62,349 bases of DNA from Cryobacterium adonitolivorans (GTDB taxonomy: Bacteria; Actinomycetota; Actinomycetes; Actinomycetales; Microbacteriaceae): assembly GCF_004402695.1 (NCBI RefSeq), contig NZ_SOFL01000032.1:386-62734 (forward strand), written 5' to 3'. The position numbers and the translations under genes are program-made. The notes below the pieces were generated by a model. The model was not told the DNA's origin and did no database searches. It saw nothing but the letters and a program-made list of their open reading frames with translations. Of this stretch, positions 26,207 to 34,424 are shown in pieces; within the stretch, counting starts at the first letter, position 1, and each line of letters begins with the position of its first letter.

Positions 26207-27457
26207 ATGCCGGCGACATCGAAACCCATCCGGGTTCTCATCGCCGCCGACACCTTCGCGCCCGATGTGAACGGTGCGGCCCGGTTCGCGGAACGGCTAG
26301 CCGCCGGACTGGTCGGGCGCGGCCACGTGGTGCAGATCATGGCTCCCGCCCCGACGCGTAAGCACGGCACCTGGACGGAGGTGCACGAGGGTGCATCGAT
26401 GACCGTGCACCGCCTACACAGCTGGCGGTGGCGCCCGCACGACTGGCTGCGCTTCGCGTTGCCGTGGATCGTGCGCAAGCAGAGCCGAGCCATCCTCGAC
26501 TCCTTCCAGCCCGACGTCGTGCACTTCCAATCCCACATCGTCGTGGGCCGCGGTGTGTCGATCGAGGCGCAGAAGCGCGGGATCCGCATCATCGGCACCA
26601 ACCACTTCATGCCGGAGAACATGCTGCAGTTCTCCCTGGTACCCAAGGGTTTCCAGGACCAACTCGTCCGGGCGCTCTGGAAGGACGCCGAACACACCTT
26701 CAAGCGCGCCGAGGCCGTCACCACGCCCACCCGCCGGGCGGCCGAATTCCTGGAGAAGTACACCGGACTGGCGGGCGTGCAGGCCATCTCCTGCGGCATC
26801 GACGCAGACAACTATTCGCCCAGTTTCGCCCCGCGCACCGAGAACCGAATTCTCTTCGTCGGCCGGGTCACCGGTGAGAAGCAGATCGACGTCCTCGTTC
26901 AGGCCGTCGCCCTGCTGGATCCAGGCCTGAACGCCCAGGTCGAAATCGTCGGCGGTGGCGACCAGCGCCGGAACCTGGAACACCTTGTGGAGTCGCTCGG
27001 CCTCAGCGCAGCGTTCACGTTCACGGGTTACGTCACCGACGAGGAACTGCGCCAGGCATACTCGCGGGCCACCGTGTTCGCGATGCCGTCCATCGCGGAA
27101 CTGCAGAGCATCGCGACCATGGAAGCCATGGCTTCGGGTCTCCCGGTCGTGGCGGCCAACGCGATGGCACTGCCGCACCTGGTCCACGACGGGCAGAACG
27201 GTTACCTGTTCCAGCCGGGCAGTGCCCAGGACCTCGCGGACAAGCTGACCCGCGTGTTCACCAGGTCGCCCGAAGAATTGGACGCCCTCAAGCACGAGTC
27301 GCTGAAGCTGATCGAGGCCCACGACATCAAGCGCACCCTGACGACATTCGAACGCCTCTATCGCGGCGAACCGACAACGGACCCTCACATCGCAGCGCTG
27401 CCGGATCCGGCCGCGGCTCACCCGCCGGTCCTGGACGTCACGCCCCGGCGCGACTAG
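26207..27457 (+). CDS. Glycosyltransferase family 4 protein
   Basis: A 416-residue GT-B fold retaining glycosyltransferase. The N-terminal acceptor domain begins RVLIAADTFAPDVNGAARFAERLA and includes PDVVHFQSHIVVGRG and GTNHFMPENM. The C-terminal nucleotide-sugar domain has ILFVGRVTGEKQIDVLV, TFTGYVTDEELRQAYSRA and the E-x7-E segment ELQSIATMEAMASGLPVVAA. The family includes actinobacterial mannosyl- and glucosyltransferases acting on lipid or glycan acceptors; the acceptor here is unknown. ATG 26207 gives the normal start; TTG 26162 in frame would add 15 residues without homology-like sequence. Neither has a strong ribosome binding site. Confidence 0.9.
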   Translation: MPATSKPIRVLIAADTFAPDVNGAARFAERLAAGLVGRGHVVQIMAPAPTRKHGTWTEVHEGASMTVHRLHSWRWRPHDWLRFALPWIVRKQSRAILDSFQPDVVHFQSHIVVGRGVSIEAQKRGIRIIGTNHFMPENMLQFSLVPKGFQDQLVRALWKDAEHTFKRAEAVTTPTRRAAEFLEKYTGLAGVQAISCGIDADNYSPSFAPRTENRILFVGRVTGEKQIDVLVQAVALLDPGLNAQVEIVGGGDQRRNLEHLVESLGLSAAFTFTGYVTDEELRQAYSRATVFAMPSIAELQSIATMEAMASGLPVVAANAMALPHLVHDGQNGYLFQPGSAQDLADKLTRVFTRSPEELDALKHESLKLIEAHDIKRTLTTFERLYRGEPTTDPHIAALPDPAAAHPPVLDVTPRRD

Positions 27458-27491
27458 AGAGCGGCGTCCGGCCGATACTATGGTCAGGCAC

Positions 27492-27565
27492 GGGGTGGTA
27501 GCTCAGCTGGTTAGAGCACGCGGCTCATAACCGCACGGTCACGGGTTCAAGTCCCGTCCACCCTA
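27492..27565 (+). tRNA. tRNA-Met (anticodon CAT), probably elongator
   Basis: Cloverleaf of 74 nt: acceptor GGGGTGG/CCACCCT (one G-U), U8-A9, D arm GCTC with loop AGCTGGTTA, anticodon loop CTCATAA (27526-27528), T arm ACGGG/CCCGT with loop TTCAAGT. It lacks initiator features such as a 1-72 mismatch and three G-C pairs in the anticodon stem. A tRNA-Ile with lysidine-modified CAT cannot be ruled out by eye. TACTAT at 27477-27482 is a possible -10. No terminator separates it from the next gene. Confidence 0.9.
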
Positions 27566-27581
27566 CGAGAAAGCACGGACT

Positions 27582-29330
27582 GTGTACATCCTGGTGACCG
27601 GATCGCCCTCGGAGCGCATCCGCGTCAGGGAGCTCGACTCCGCCGGGGTTCCCGCAGGGGCCGACACGCTACTGTCCACACCGGAGTTCCGCGTGTTGGT
27701 GCGGGAGCGGGACCAGGACGTCGTGCGCTGGGTCTGGGCGGACACGGCGCGGATCTACCCCGTCGTGCTGCAGGGCGGTCTCACGGTCCAGCGCTGCCAC
27801 GATCTTCGGCTGTGCCACGCCATCCTGCGCAATTCGGAACTGACCGGCGGCAGCGCCCTGGCGAACGCCCCGGCCGGACGCTGGGATGCGCCTGCCGCAG
27901 CCGCACCCGTCGAATCCCGGCGCACCGCCTTGTTCGAGATGGATCTTGGTGTGGGCGAGGACGACCGGCTGGAGCCGGCCGACGACGATGCCCTGACGGA
28001 GTTCCAGGCCCAGCTCCTGGCTGTCCGTGCCTCGGCAGATCCCGGCCGGTTGCGCCTGCTCCTGGCCGCGGAATCCGTCGGCGCCCTGATCGCGGCCGAA
28101 ATGCAGTTCGCCGGCCTGCCGTGGCGAAGCGCGATCCACGACAGCCTGCTGACCGCAGAACTGGGTCCGCGGGCTGCCACCGGCATCCGACCGGCGAGGC
28201 TGGAAGAACTGGCGGCGCGGATCCGCACCGAACTGGGCGACCAGGCGGTCAACCCGGATTCGCCGCCGGACCTGCTCCGGGCGCTCAACCGTGCCGGACT
28301 GGCCGTGGCCACCACGCGGGCGTGGGAGTTGGAGAAACTCGAACACCCCGTCATCGAACCGCTCCTGCGTTACAAGAAGCTGTCCAGGCTGCTGGCCGCC
28401 AACGGATGGTTCTGGATGGAGAGTTGGATCATCGACGACCGCTTTCATCCCGAGTACCTGCCCGGCGGGGTGGTGACCGGACGATGGGCCACTCGCGGCG
28501 GAGGAGCGCTGCAGCTGCCGCGACAGATTCGCGGAGCCGTCGTGGCCGACCCCGGCTGGAGCTTCGTGGTCGCGGACGCTGCCCAATTGGAGCCACGGAT
28601 CCTGGCCGCGTTGTCGACGGACACCGCCATGGCCGCCGCGGGACGGGGGACAGACCTGTATGCCGGAATCGTGGCGAGCGGAGTGGTGGAAACCCGCGCT
28701 CACGCGAAGGTCGCCATGCTCGGCGCCATGTATGGCGCCACCTCAGGGGAAAGCGGGCGCCTGTTGCCCCGGCTGGCGCGCGCGTACCCGAGGGCGCTTG
28801 CGCTGACCGAGGCGGCGGCCAGGGCGGGGGAGCGCGGTGACGTGGTCAGTACCCGGCTGGGCCGGTCCTCGCCTCGGCCGGGGAGCGGCTGGCAGGACGA
28901 CCAGGCGCACGCGTCGGAGGCCGGGGCGTCACCGGCCGACGAACGCCGGGCCAGGAGCCAGGCCAGAGACTGGGGCCGATTCACCCGTAACTTCATCGTG
29001 CAGGGAAGCGCCGCGGAGTGGGCGCTGTGCTGGATGGCCGAGATCAGGAAGGGGCTTCGGGCCCTGCCGGTCCCGCCGAGCCTGCCCAGCCCGGCTGCAC
29101 GGGAAGGGATGGGCGAGCGCAGACCTCCCATTCCGTTCTCTGAGACCCCTCATCTGGTCTTCTTCCTGCACGACGAGGTCATCGTGCACACCCCCGCGAT
29201 CCTGGCCGACGAGGTGGCGCGAATCGTCACCGAGGCGGCGTCGGCGGCGGGACGGCTGCTGTTCGGCGACTTCCCGGTGGACTTCCCGTTGACCTGTGTT
29301 GTGGTGGACAGCTACGCCGACGCGAAATAA
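27582..29330 (+). CDS. Family A DNA polymerase-like protein (stand-alone, divergent motifs)
   Basis: A 582-residue protein known in actinobacteria as a bifunctional 3'-5' exonuclease/DNA polymerase. The polymerase part has motif A VVADAAQLEPRIL (near 332) for the usual DYSQIELR, an O-helix RAHAKVAMLGAMYG that keeps Arg, Lys and Tyr but has Leu for the nucleotide-selecting Phe, and motif C FLHDEVIVH (near 530). Metal Asp residues and the steric-gate Glu are kept. The N-terminal half shows no clear DEDD exonuclease pattern. A low-complexity insert (SLPSPAAREGMGERR) precedes motif C. GTG 27582 lies 17 nt after tRNA-Met, so it may share its transcript. It probably acts in repair or translesion synthesis. 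Confidence 0.85.
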   Translation: MYILVTGSPSERIRVRELDSAGVPAGADTLLSTPEFRVLVRERDQDVVRWVWADTARIYPVVLQGGLTVQRCHDLRLCHAILRNSELTGGSALANAPAGRWDAPAAAAPVESRRTALFEMDLGVGEDDRLEPADDDALTEFQAQLLAVRASADPGRLRLLLAAESVGALIAAEMQFAGLPWRSAIHDSLLTAELGPRAATGIRPARLEELAARIRTELGDQAVNPDSPPDLLRALNRAGLAVATTRAWELEKLEHPVIEPLLRYKKLSRLLAANGWFWMESWIIDDRFHPEYLPGGVVTGRWATRGGGALQLPRQIRGAVVADPGWSFVVADAAQLEPRILAALSTDTAMAAAGRGTDLYAGIVASGVVETRAHAKVAMLGAMYGATSGESGRLLPRLARAYPRALALTEAAARAGERGDVVSTRLGRSSPRPGSGWQDDQAHASEAGASPADERRARSQARDWGRFTRNFIVQGSAAEWALCWMAEIRKGLRALPVPPSLPSPAAREGMGERRPPIPFSETPHLVFFLHDEVIVHTPAILADEVARIVTEAASAAGRLLFGDFPVDFPLTCVVVDSYADAK

Positions 29331-29331
29331 C

Positions 29332-29970
29332 TCACGACGATGTGGCGGGCCGACGACCTCGTTTGGGGCGCAGCAGGCTCAACTCACGGTGCAGCAGGGG
29401 CGCCCCGGCCGTTGGAGCGTCATCCGCGGCAGCGGCCACGGTGTCGAGCCAGGCGAGCGCGGCCCTGGCCTGGAGGCGATGGGCCGCGGTGACCAACCGC
29501 TCCTGACCGGATTCCCCGGGGGCTCCTCCGCGGTCTCCGCCGCGGTTCAGCAGCAGCAGCCAGACGGTTCGGTAGCCCGCCAGCAGCGGGGTGAGATCAA
29601 TGTGCGGCAGGGAGGAGGCGATCAGCACCCTGTCCAGCATGTCATTCCATTCGGCTCCGGAGTCACTGTCGGTCTCCAGCAGCCACGCCAGGGCCTGGTC
29701 GCGGCCGTCATCGGTGAGCCTGTACAACGGGAGGCCGTCCGCCGTGCTGCCCGCCGCCTCAACGGAGCCCTGGCGGACCAGACGCTCCAGGGTGCTGTAG
29801 ATCTGTCCCACATTGACCGTGCGCCGTCCGGCGGTCCGGGTGCCCAGCTCGCCATGCAGCTGAAAGCCATATGCCGGGCCCATGGTCAGGATCGCGAGCA
29901 GCGAGTTGCGTACCGACAACGATGCCTCCAGCCTCCGGCTGCGACGGTCGTTGTCGACCTCTAAAGCCAT
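29332..29970 (-). CDS. PadR family transcriptional regulator
   Basis: A 212-residue repressor-type protein. The N-terminal winged HTH reads LAILTMGPAYGFQLHGEL, then VNVGQIYSTLERLVRQGSVEA and the wing LPLYRLTDDGRDQALAWL. The C-terminal half is the helical dimerisation domain typical of PadR subfamily 1. It is convergent with the polymerase gene, with only 1 nt between stops, and diverges from the DUF3145 gene. The AT-rich upstream sequence containing TATATT (29975-29980) could hold both promoter and operator. PadR proteins often repress efflux or detoxification genes, but none is adjacent, so the target is unknown. Confidence 0.9.
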   Translation of the reverse strand: MALEVDNDRRSRRLEASLSVRNSLLAILTMGPAYGFQLHGELGTRTAGRRTVNVGQIYSTLERLVRQGSVEAAGSTADGLPLYRLTDDGRDQALAWLLETDSDSGAEWNDMLDRVLIASSLPHIDLTPLLAGYRTVWLLLLNRGGDRGGAPGESGQERLVTAAHRLQARAALAWLDTVAAAADDAPTAGAPLLHRELSLLRPKRGRRPATSS

Positions 29971-30127
29971 ACCGAATATACATTAGAGAATGGCCGAGCG
30001 CTGGGATTTCCCGGCCGCGTGGGGCATAATTCAGCTAGCCGCCGAAAAGTGTTCCGCGGGTTCTGGACTGTTTCGAGATCGTTGGGGAAGACGCACCTCG
30101 AACACCACCCAGGGAACGGAGAACACT

Positions 30128-30649
30128 ATGACGGCACCCCGCACTCGTCAGTCACCGGCTGCACGGGGAGTTTTGTATGTGCACTCGTCGCCGCGCGCCC
30201 TGTGCCCGCACGTCGAGTGGGCCGCCGGCAGCGCGCTCGACGAGGCGGTCAGTTTCCGGTGGAGTGAGCAGCCTGCCCTCGCGGGCGCCCAGCGCGCGGA
30301 GTTCTTCTGGGAGGGCGCTGCGGGAAGCGGAGCAGCCATCGCATCCGCCCTGCTGGGCTGGGATCAGCTGCGTTTCGAGGTGACAGAGGACCCGGGGCCG
30401 GGCAGGGATGGCGGCCGGTGGTTGCACACTCCGGCCCTGGGCATCCACTTCGCCCAGACCGACACCGCCGGGAACGTGGTGCTGCCGGAGAATCGGCTGC
30501 GGGCGGCCATCCACGCGGCCGGTACCGACACCGTGCACCTGCACCGCGAACTTCGACGCGCGCTGGGGCAGGCCTGGGACGACGAACTGGAGCCCTTCAG
30601 GCACGCCAGCGACTTCTCGAGCGTGGTCTGGCTGCACAATGTTGGCTGA
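30128..30649 (+). CDS. DUF3145 domain-containing protein
   Basis: A 173-residue cytoplasmic protein of an actinobacteria-specific family of unknown function. Family-typical segments are RGVLYVHSSPRALCPHVEWA (about residues 13-32), VSFRWSEQPA, FFWEGAAGSGAAIASAL and the end FSSVVWLHNVG. ATG 30128 follows GGAACGGAG with about 7 nt spacing; the in-frame codons upstream are noncoding-like. It lies next to the fatty acid synthesis cluster, convergent with fabF. Proximity to fab genes is common for this family in my recollection, but no role is established. Confidence 0.92.
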   Translation: MTAPRTRQSPAARGVLYVHSSPRALCPHVEWAAGSALDEAVSFRWSEQPALAGAQRAEFFWEGAAGSGAAIASALLGWDQLRFEVTEDPGPGRDGGRWLHTPALGIHFAQTDTAGNVVLPENRLRAAIHAAGTDTVHLHRELRRALGQAWDDELEPFRHASDFSSVVWLHNVG

Positions 30650-30702
30650 GGACAACGCCGCGGACCGGAGCGGCGGGCGGGACCGGGCCCGCCCGCAACG
30701 GA

Positions 30703-31938
30703 TCAGACCGAGCGGAACGCGACGACGGCGTTGTGACCGCCGAAGCCGAACGAGTTGCTGATGGCCAGGAGATCGCCGACGCCCAGGACGCGCGGTGAGG
30801 TGACGACGTCGAGCGGGATGGCGGGGTCCTGCTCGGTCAGGTTGATGGTCGGCGGCAGGATCCGTTCGGACAGGGCCTTGACCGTGAACAGCGCCTCGAT
30901 CGCGCCGGCGCCACCGAGCAGGTGTCCGGTGGACGCCTTGGTCGCCGAGACGGCGATGCCGTCGAGGAGGTCACCGAACACGCGGCGGAGCGCGTTGTAC
31001 TCAGCGATATCGCCCACCGGGGTGCTCGTGGCGTGGGCGTTGATGTGCATCACATCGGACAGGTCGGCGCCGGCGTTCTGGATCGTCGCGATCATGGCGC
31101 GGGCGGCGGCCGAACCTTCGGGGTCCGGCGCCGTGATGTGATACGCATCGCTCGTGATGGAGCCGCCGAGCAGCTCGGCGTAGATGCGCGCGCCGCGGGC
31201 ACGGGCGTGTTCTTCGGTCTCGATCACGAGTGCGGCCGCGCCTTCGCCCAGGACGAAACCGTCCCGGGAGACGTCGTAGGGGCGGGACGCGGTGGCGGGG
31301 TCGTCGTTGCGCTTGGAGAGCGCCTGCATGGCCGCGAAGGACGCGATCGGCAGCGGGTGGATGGCCGCTTCTGAGCCGCCGGCGATGACGACGTCGGCCA
31401 GTCCGGCCTGCAGGCGGTTGTACGCGTTGACGAGGGACTCGGTGCTCGACGCACACGCTGACACCACCGTGGTGATGCCGGCACGTGCGTGCAGGTCCAT
31501 GCCGATCGCCGCTCCGGGACCGTTGGGCATCAACATGGGCACGGTCATGGGCAGCACCCGACGGGGTCCGCGCTCACGCAGGGTGTCCCAGGCGTCGAGC
31601 AGGGTCCAGACTCCGCCGATGCCCGTGGCCCAGTCGACGGCGAGCCGTTCAGGTTCGACGGCGGGCATGCCGGCGTCGGCCCAGGCTTCGCGGCCGGCGA
31701 TCAGGGCGAACTGGCTGGACGGGTCGAGGCGCTTGGTCTCCTGGCGGGCCAGAACGTCGACGGGGCGCACCCTGGCCTGGGCGGCGAAGGTGATGGGGAG
31801 CGCGGTGCGCTCAACCCATTCGTAGTCGAGGGTGGTTGCGCCGGACTCGCCGGCGAGGAGGGCGTTCCAGGTGTCGGTGGCGTTTCCGCCGAGGGGCGAG
31901 GTGGCGCCGAGGCCCGTAATAACGATCTTTTTGGTCAT
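30703..31938 (-). CDS. fabF: Beta-ketoacyl-ACP synthase II
   Basis: A 411-residue condensing enzyme that extends acyl-ACP with malonyl-ACP in type II fatty acid synthesis. The thiolase-fold triad is visible: nucleophile Cys 162 in VVSACASSTESL, His in INAHATSTPVGD (about 302) and His in KASTGHLLGGAGAIEAL (about 337). The start at 31938 is preceded by GGAGAG about 9 nt upstream. It is the last gene of fabD-fabH-acpP-fabF and is separated from acpP by a hairpin that may lower its expression relative to ACP. Confidence 0.96.
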   Translation of the reverse strand: MTKKIVITGLGATSPLGGNATDTWNALLAGESGATTLDYEWVERTALPITFAAQARVRPVDVLARQETKRLDPSSQFALIAGREAWADAGMPAVEPERLAVDWATGIGGVWTLLDAWDTLRERGPRRVLPMTVPMLMPNGPGAAIGMDLHARAGITTVVSACASSTESLVNAYNRLQAGLADVVIAGGSEAAIHPLPIASFAAMQALSKRNDDPATASRPYDVSRDGFVLGEGAAALVIETEEHARARGARIYAELLGGSITSDAYHITAPDPEGSAAARAMIATIQNAGADLSDVMHINAHATSTPVGDIAEYNALRRVFGDLLDGIAVSATKASTGHLLGGAGAIEALFTVKALSERILPPTINLTEQDPAIPLDVVTSPRVLGVGDLLAISNSFGFGGHNAVVAFRSV

Positions 31939-32004
31939 AACAACGACTCTCCGTGAGAACGTGCGCGAAGCGAGGTGGAAACCCCGAGTGGAGCGTCCCT
32001 GGAA

Positions 32005-32037
32005 AACGGGCCGGCTGGCTGAGCCAACCGGCCCGTT
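32005..32037 (-). terminator. acpP-fabF intergenic hairpin (partial terminator)
   Basis: AACGGGCCGG (32005-32014) pairs with CCGGCCCGTT (32028-32037), with an inner TGGC/GCCA extension. On the transcribed minus strand a TTTT run follows. It sits between acpP and fabF and would let ACP be made in excess over the synthase. Confidence 0.8.
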
Positions 32038-32047
32038 CGGCGTGGAC

Positions 32048-32296
32048 CTAGTCCTGGGCCTTGACGATGAACTCGACGGCGTCGCCGACGGTCTTGAGGT
32101 TCTTGACCTCTTCGTCGGGGATCTTGACGTCGAACTTTTCCTCAGCGTTGACGACGATGGTCATCATCGAGATGGAATCGATGTCCAGGTCGTCGGTGAA
32201 CGACTTGTCCAGCTCAACCGTGTCGGTTGCGATGCCCGTCTCGTCGTTGATGAGCTCGGCCAGGCCGGCAAGAACTTCTTCGGTGGACAATGCCAT
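32048..32296 (-). CDS. acpP: Acyl carrier protein
   Basis: An 82-residue acidic helical protein that carries growing acyl chains as thioesters on phosphopantetheine. The attachment Ser is residue 41 in DLDIDSISMM. The usual DSL sequence is DSI here, within normal variation. Start 32296 is preceded by GGAGAAAC. It is co-directional with fabH upstream (62 nt gap) and fabF downstream across a hairpin. Confidence 0.97.
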   Translation of the reverse strand: MALSTEEVLAGLAELINDETGIATDTVELDKSFTDDLDIDSISMMTIVVNAEEKFDVKIPDEEVKNLKTVGDAVEFIVKAQD

Positions 32297-32358
32297 GTTG
32301 TTTCTCCTTGGGGGGTGTCTCGTTTGACCGAGACTCAGTTTAGTTGGACAGAGGGAAG

Positions 32359-33360
32359 CTACGGCAGCACAACCACCTGCGCGCCGTAAACCAGGCCGGC
32401 TCCGAAGCCGATCTGGAGGGCAAGACCTCCGCTGAGTTCGGGGTGTTCCTCGAGCAGGCGGTGGGTGGCAAGGGGGATCGACGCGGCCGAGGTGTTCCCG
32501 GTCGTGGCGATGTCGCGGGCGATGACGACGGACTCTGGCAGCTTGAGCTGTTTGGCGAATTCGTCGACGATGCGCATGTTCGCCTGATGGGGGATGAAGG
32601 CGGCGAGTTGGTCGGCCGTGATGCCGGCGGCGGCCAGGGTCTGCTTGGCGATCTTCGCCATGTCCCAGACGGCCCAGCGAAAGACGGTCTGGCCCTCCTG
32701 GCGGAGCGTGGGCCATTCCTTCTCGCCCCGACGGTATTCCTGCAGGGTGCCGTTCATGCCCACGGCGTCCGCGCGCCCGTCGGAGCCCCACACCGAGGCG
32801 GAGATACCGGGGTACTCGCTCGGGCCGATGACGACGGCGCCGGCGCCGTCGCCGAGCAGGAACGAAATACTCCGGTCGGCGGGGTCGACCATGTCGGAGA
32901 GCTTTTCCGCGCCGATGACCAGCGCATAGTGGGCGGCACCGGACCGGATGAGGGCATCCGCCTGGGCGACACCGTAGGCGTACCCGGCGCAGGCGGCGTT
33001 GAGGTCGAAGGCGGCGGCGGGAACCGCACCGATGCGTTCGGCGACGACGGCGGCCATCGACGGCGTCTGGCGGCCGTTGCTGATGGTGGCGATGATGATG
33101 GCGTCGATGAGCTCGGGGTCGATGCCGGAGCGTTCGATGGCCTCGAGGGCGGCGGTCGTGGCGAGGTCGACGGCCTGCACGTCCTGGCTGGCTCTCGTGC
33201 GGGTGATGATTCCGGTGCGCTGCTGAATCCACTCGTCGGAAGAGTCGATCGGACCGACGAGGTCGTTGTTGGGAACGATGAGGTCACCGCGGGCGGCGCC
33301 GACGGCGAGGATTCGGGTGTACTGGGCGCCCTGCGACTGCAGGAGTTGTGGCTGGGTCAT
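32359..33360 (-). CDS. fabH: Beta-ketoacyl-ACP synthase III
   Basis: A 333-residue initiating condensing enzyme that joins an acyl-CoA primer with malonyl-ACP. Catalytic residues: Cys 124 in DLNAACAGYAYG, His in FIPHQANMRI (about 263) and Asn in IATTGNTSAASIP (about 293). Actinobacterial enzymes typically accept branched primers, which fits iso/anteiso membrane lipids; this is family knowledge. The start at 33360 has GGAAGAG upstream. It lies 30 nt after fabD. Confidence 0.96.
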   Translation of the reverse strand: MTQPQLLQSQGAQYTRILAVGAARGDLIVPNNDLVGPIDSSDEWIQQRTGIITRTRASQDVQAVDLATTAALEAIERSGIDPELIDAIIIATISNGRQTPSMAAVVAERIGAVPAAAFDLNAACAGYAYGVAQADALIRSGAAHYALVIGAEKLSDMVDPADRSISFLLGDGAGAVVIGPSEYPGISASVWGSDGRADAVGMNGTLQEYRRGEKEWPTLRQEGQTVFRWAVWDMAKIAKQTLAAAGITADQLAAFIPHQANMRIVDEFAKQLKLPESVVIARDIATTGNTSAASIPLATHRLLEEHPELSGGLALQIGFGAGLVYGAQVVVLP

Positions 33361-33390
33361 TCGTCTCTTCCGGTGGCGACTCTGGCTGAT

Positions 33391-34311
33391 TCAGGCCTGG
33401 TGGTCGATCAGTGCGTACGCAGTGGGCAGATCGTCGGGGGTCTTGATGGCCACGCTCGGGATGCCCCGCAGGGCGCGCTTGGCCAATCCGACGAGTGCGC
33501 CGGCCGGTGCGACCTCGATTATTCCGGTCACTCCGGCGTCGGCAAACGACTGCATGCACAGGTCCCACCGTACCGGCGACGAGACCTGACCGACGAGCAG
33601 GTCGACGAAACGCGACCCGTCGGTCACCATGCTGCCGTCGTGATTCGTCCACAGCGGCAGGGTCGGGCTCTGTGGGTCCAGGCTGGTCGCCACGTCGGCG
33701 AGGTGCGCCACGGCGGGGCGCATGTGGCGGGTGTGGAAGGCGCCGGCCACCTGCAGGGGGACGACCCGGCTCTTGGCTGGCGGGTCGGCGGCGAGGGCGG
33801 CGAGGGCCTCGAGGTCGCCGGCGACCACAACCTGGCCGCCGCCGTTGAAATTGGCCGGTTCCAGGCCGAGGGTGGCGAGGCGAGCGAGGAGTTCGGCTTC
33901 ATCGCCACCGAGGACGGCGCTCATCCCGGTGGGAGTGAGGGCGGCGGCGGACTTCATGGCGCGCCCGCGCTCCCCGACGAAGGTGAGCGCGTCTGCGGCG
34001 CTGAGCACTCCGGCACCGGCCGCGGCGGTGATCTCACCGACGGAGTGCCCGGCGATGCCGCCGATGGCGGCGCGGCGGCCGTTGGCGACGAGGGCGGTCA
34101 GGGCGAGGAGACCGGCGGCCACGATGAGCGGCTGGGCGATCGCGGTGTCGCGGATCGTGTCGGCGTCGGCGAGGGTTCCGGCCGCGACGAGGTCGGTCGA
34201 TGACTGCTCTGACATGGTCCGGAGCTGCTCGGCGTAGGCCGGGTTCTGCAGCCACGGTTCGAGGAATCCAGGCGTTTGCGAGCCCTGACCGGGACAGACG
34301 ACAACAATCAT
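33391..34311 (-). CDS. fabD: Malonyl-CoA:ACP transacylase
   Basis: A 306-residue enzyme that loads malonyl groups on ACP. It opens with IVVVCPGQGSQTPGFL, has the nucleophile Ser 90 in IAGHSVGEITAA, and the catalytic His in VAGAFHTRHM. ATG 34311 is chosen because it begins the family sequence and follows AAGGAA; the longer frame adds ten unsupported residues. It is the first gene of the fab operon and lies 113 nt downstream of the FasR-like regulator gene on the same strand. Confidence 0.96.
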   Translation of the reverse strand: MIVVVCPGQGSQTPGFLEPWLQNPAYAEQLRTMSEQSSTDLVAAGTLADADTIRDTAIAQPLIVAAGLLALTALVANGRRAAIGGIAGHSVGEITAAAGAGVLSAADALTFVGERGRAMKSAAALTPTGMSAVLGGDEAELLARLATLGLEPANFNGGGQVVVAGDLEALAALAADPPAKSRVVPLQVAGAFHTRHMRPAVAHLADVATSLDPQSPTLPLWTNHDGSMVTDGSRFVDLLVGQVSSPVRWDLCMQSFADAGVTGIIEVAPAGALVGLAKRALRGIPSVAIKTPDDLPTAYALIDHQA

Positions 34312-34424
34312 TTCCTTAGTCTCCCAACTTGGAGTGGACACGGGGTGTGGGTAATCTACCGACTATCCGCGGAACGTTTGTCCACAAACGCAAAGCGCCC
34401 TGCAGAGCGGTCGAGCGCGGCGGT

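Noticed and set aside
27492..27565. tRNA with CAT as initiator tRNA-fMet
   Set aside because: It has a G-U/G-C acceptor end and no run of three G-C pairs at the anticodon stem, so an elongator (or Ile-type) fits better.
29966..29990. Leaderless start for the PadR gene
   Set aside because: TATATT is only 4 nt before ATG 29970, which does not fit the 6-7 nt spacing of the others. The AT-rich stretch could equally be an operator.
32344..34203. A 619-codon plus-strand frame across fabH and fabD
   Set aside because: It crosses two real genes on the other strand and reads as Gly/Asp/Val repeats with no fold-like pattern.
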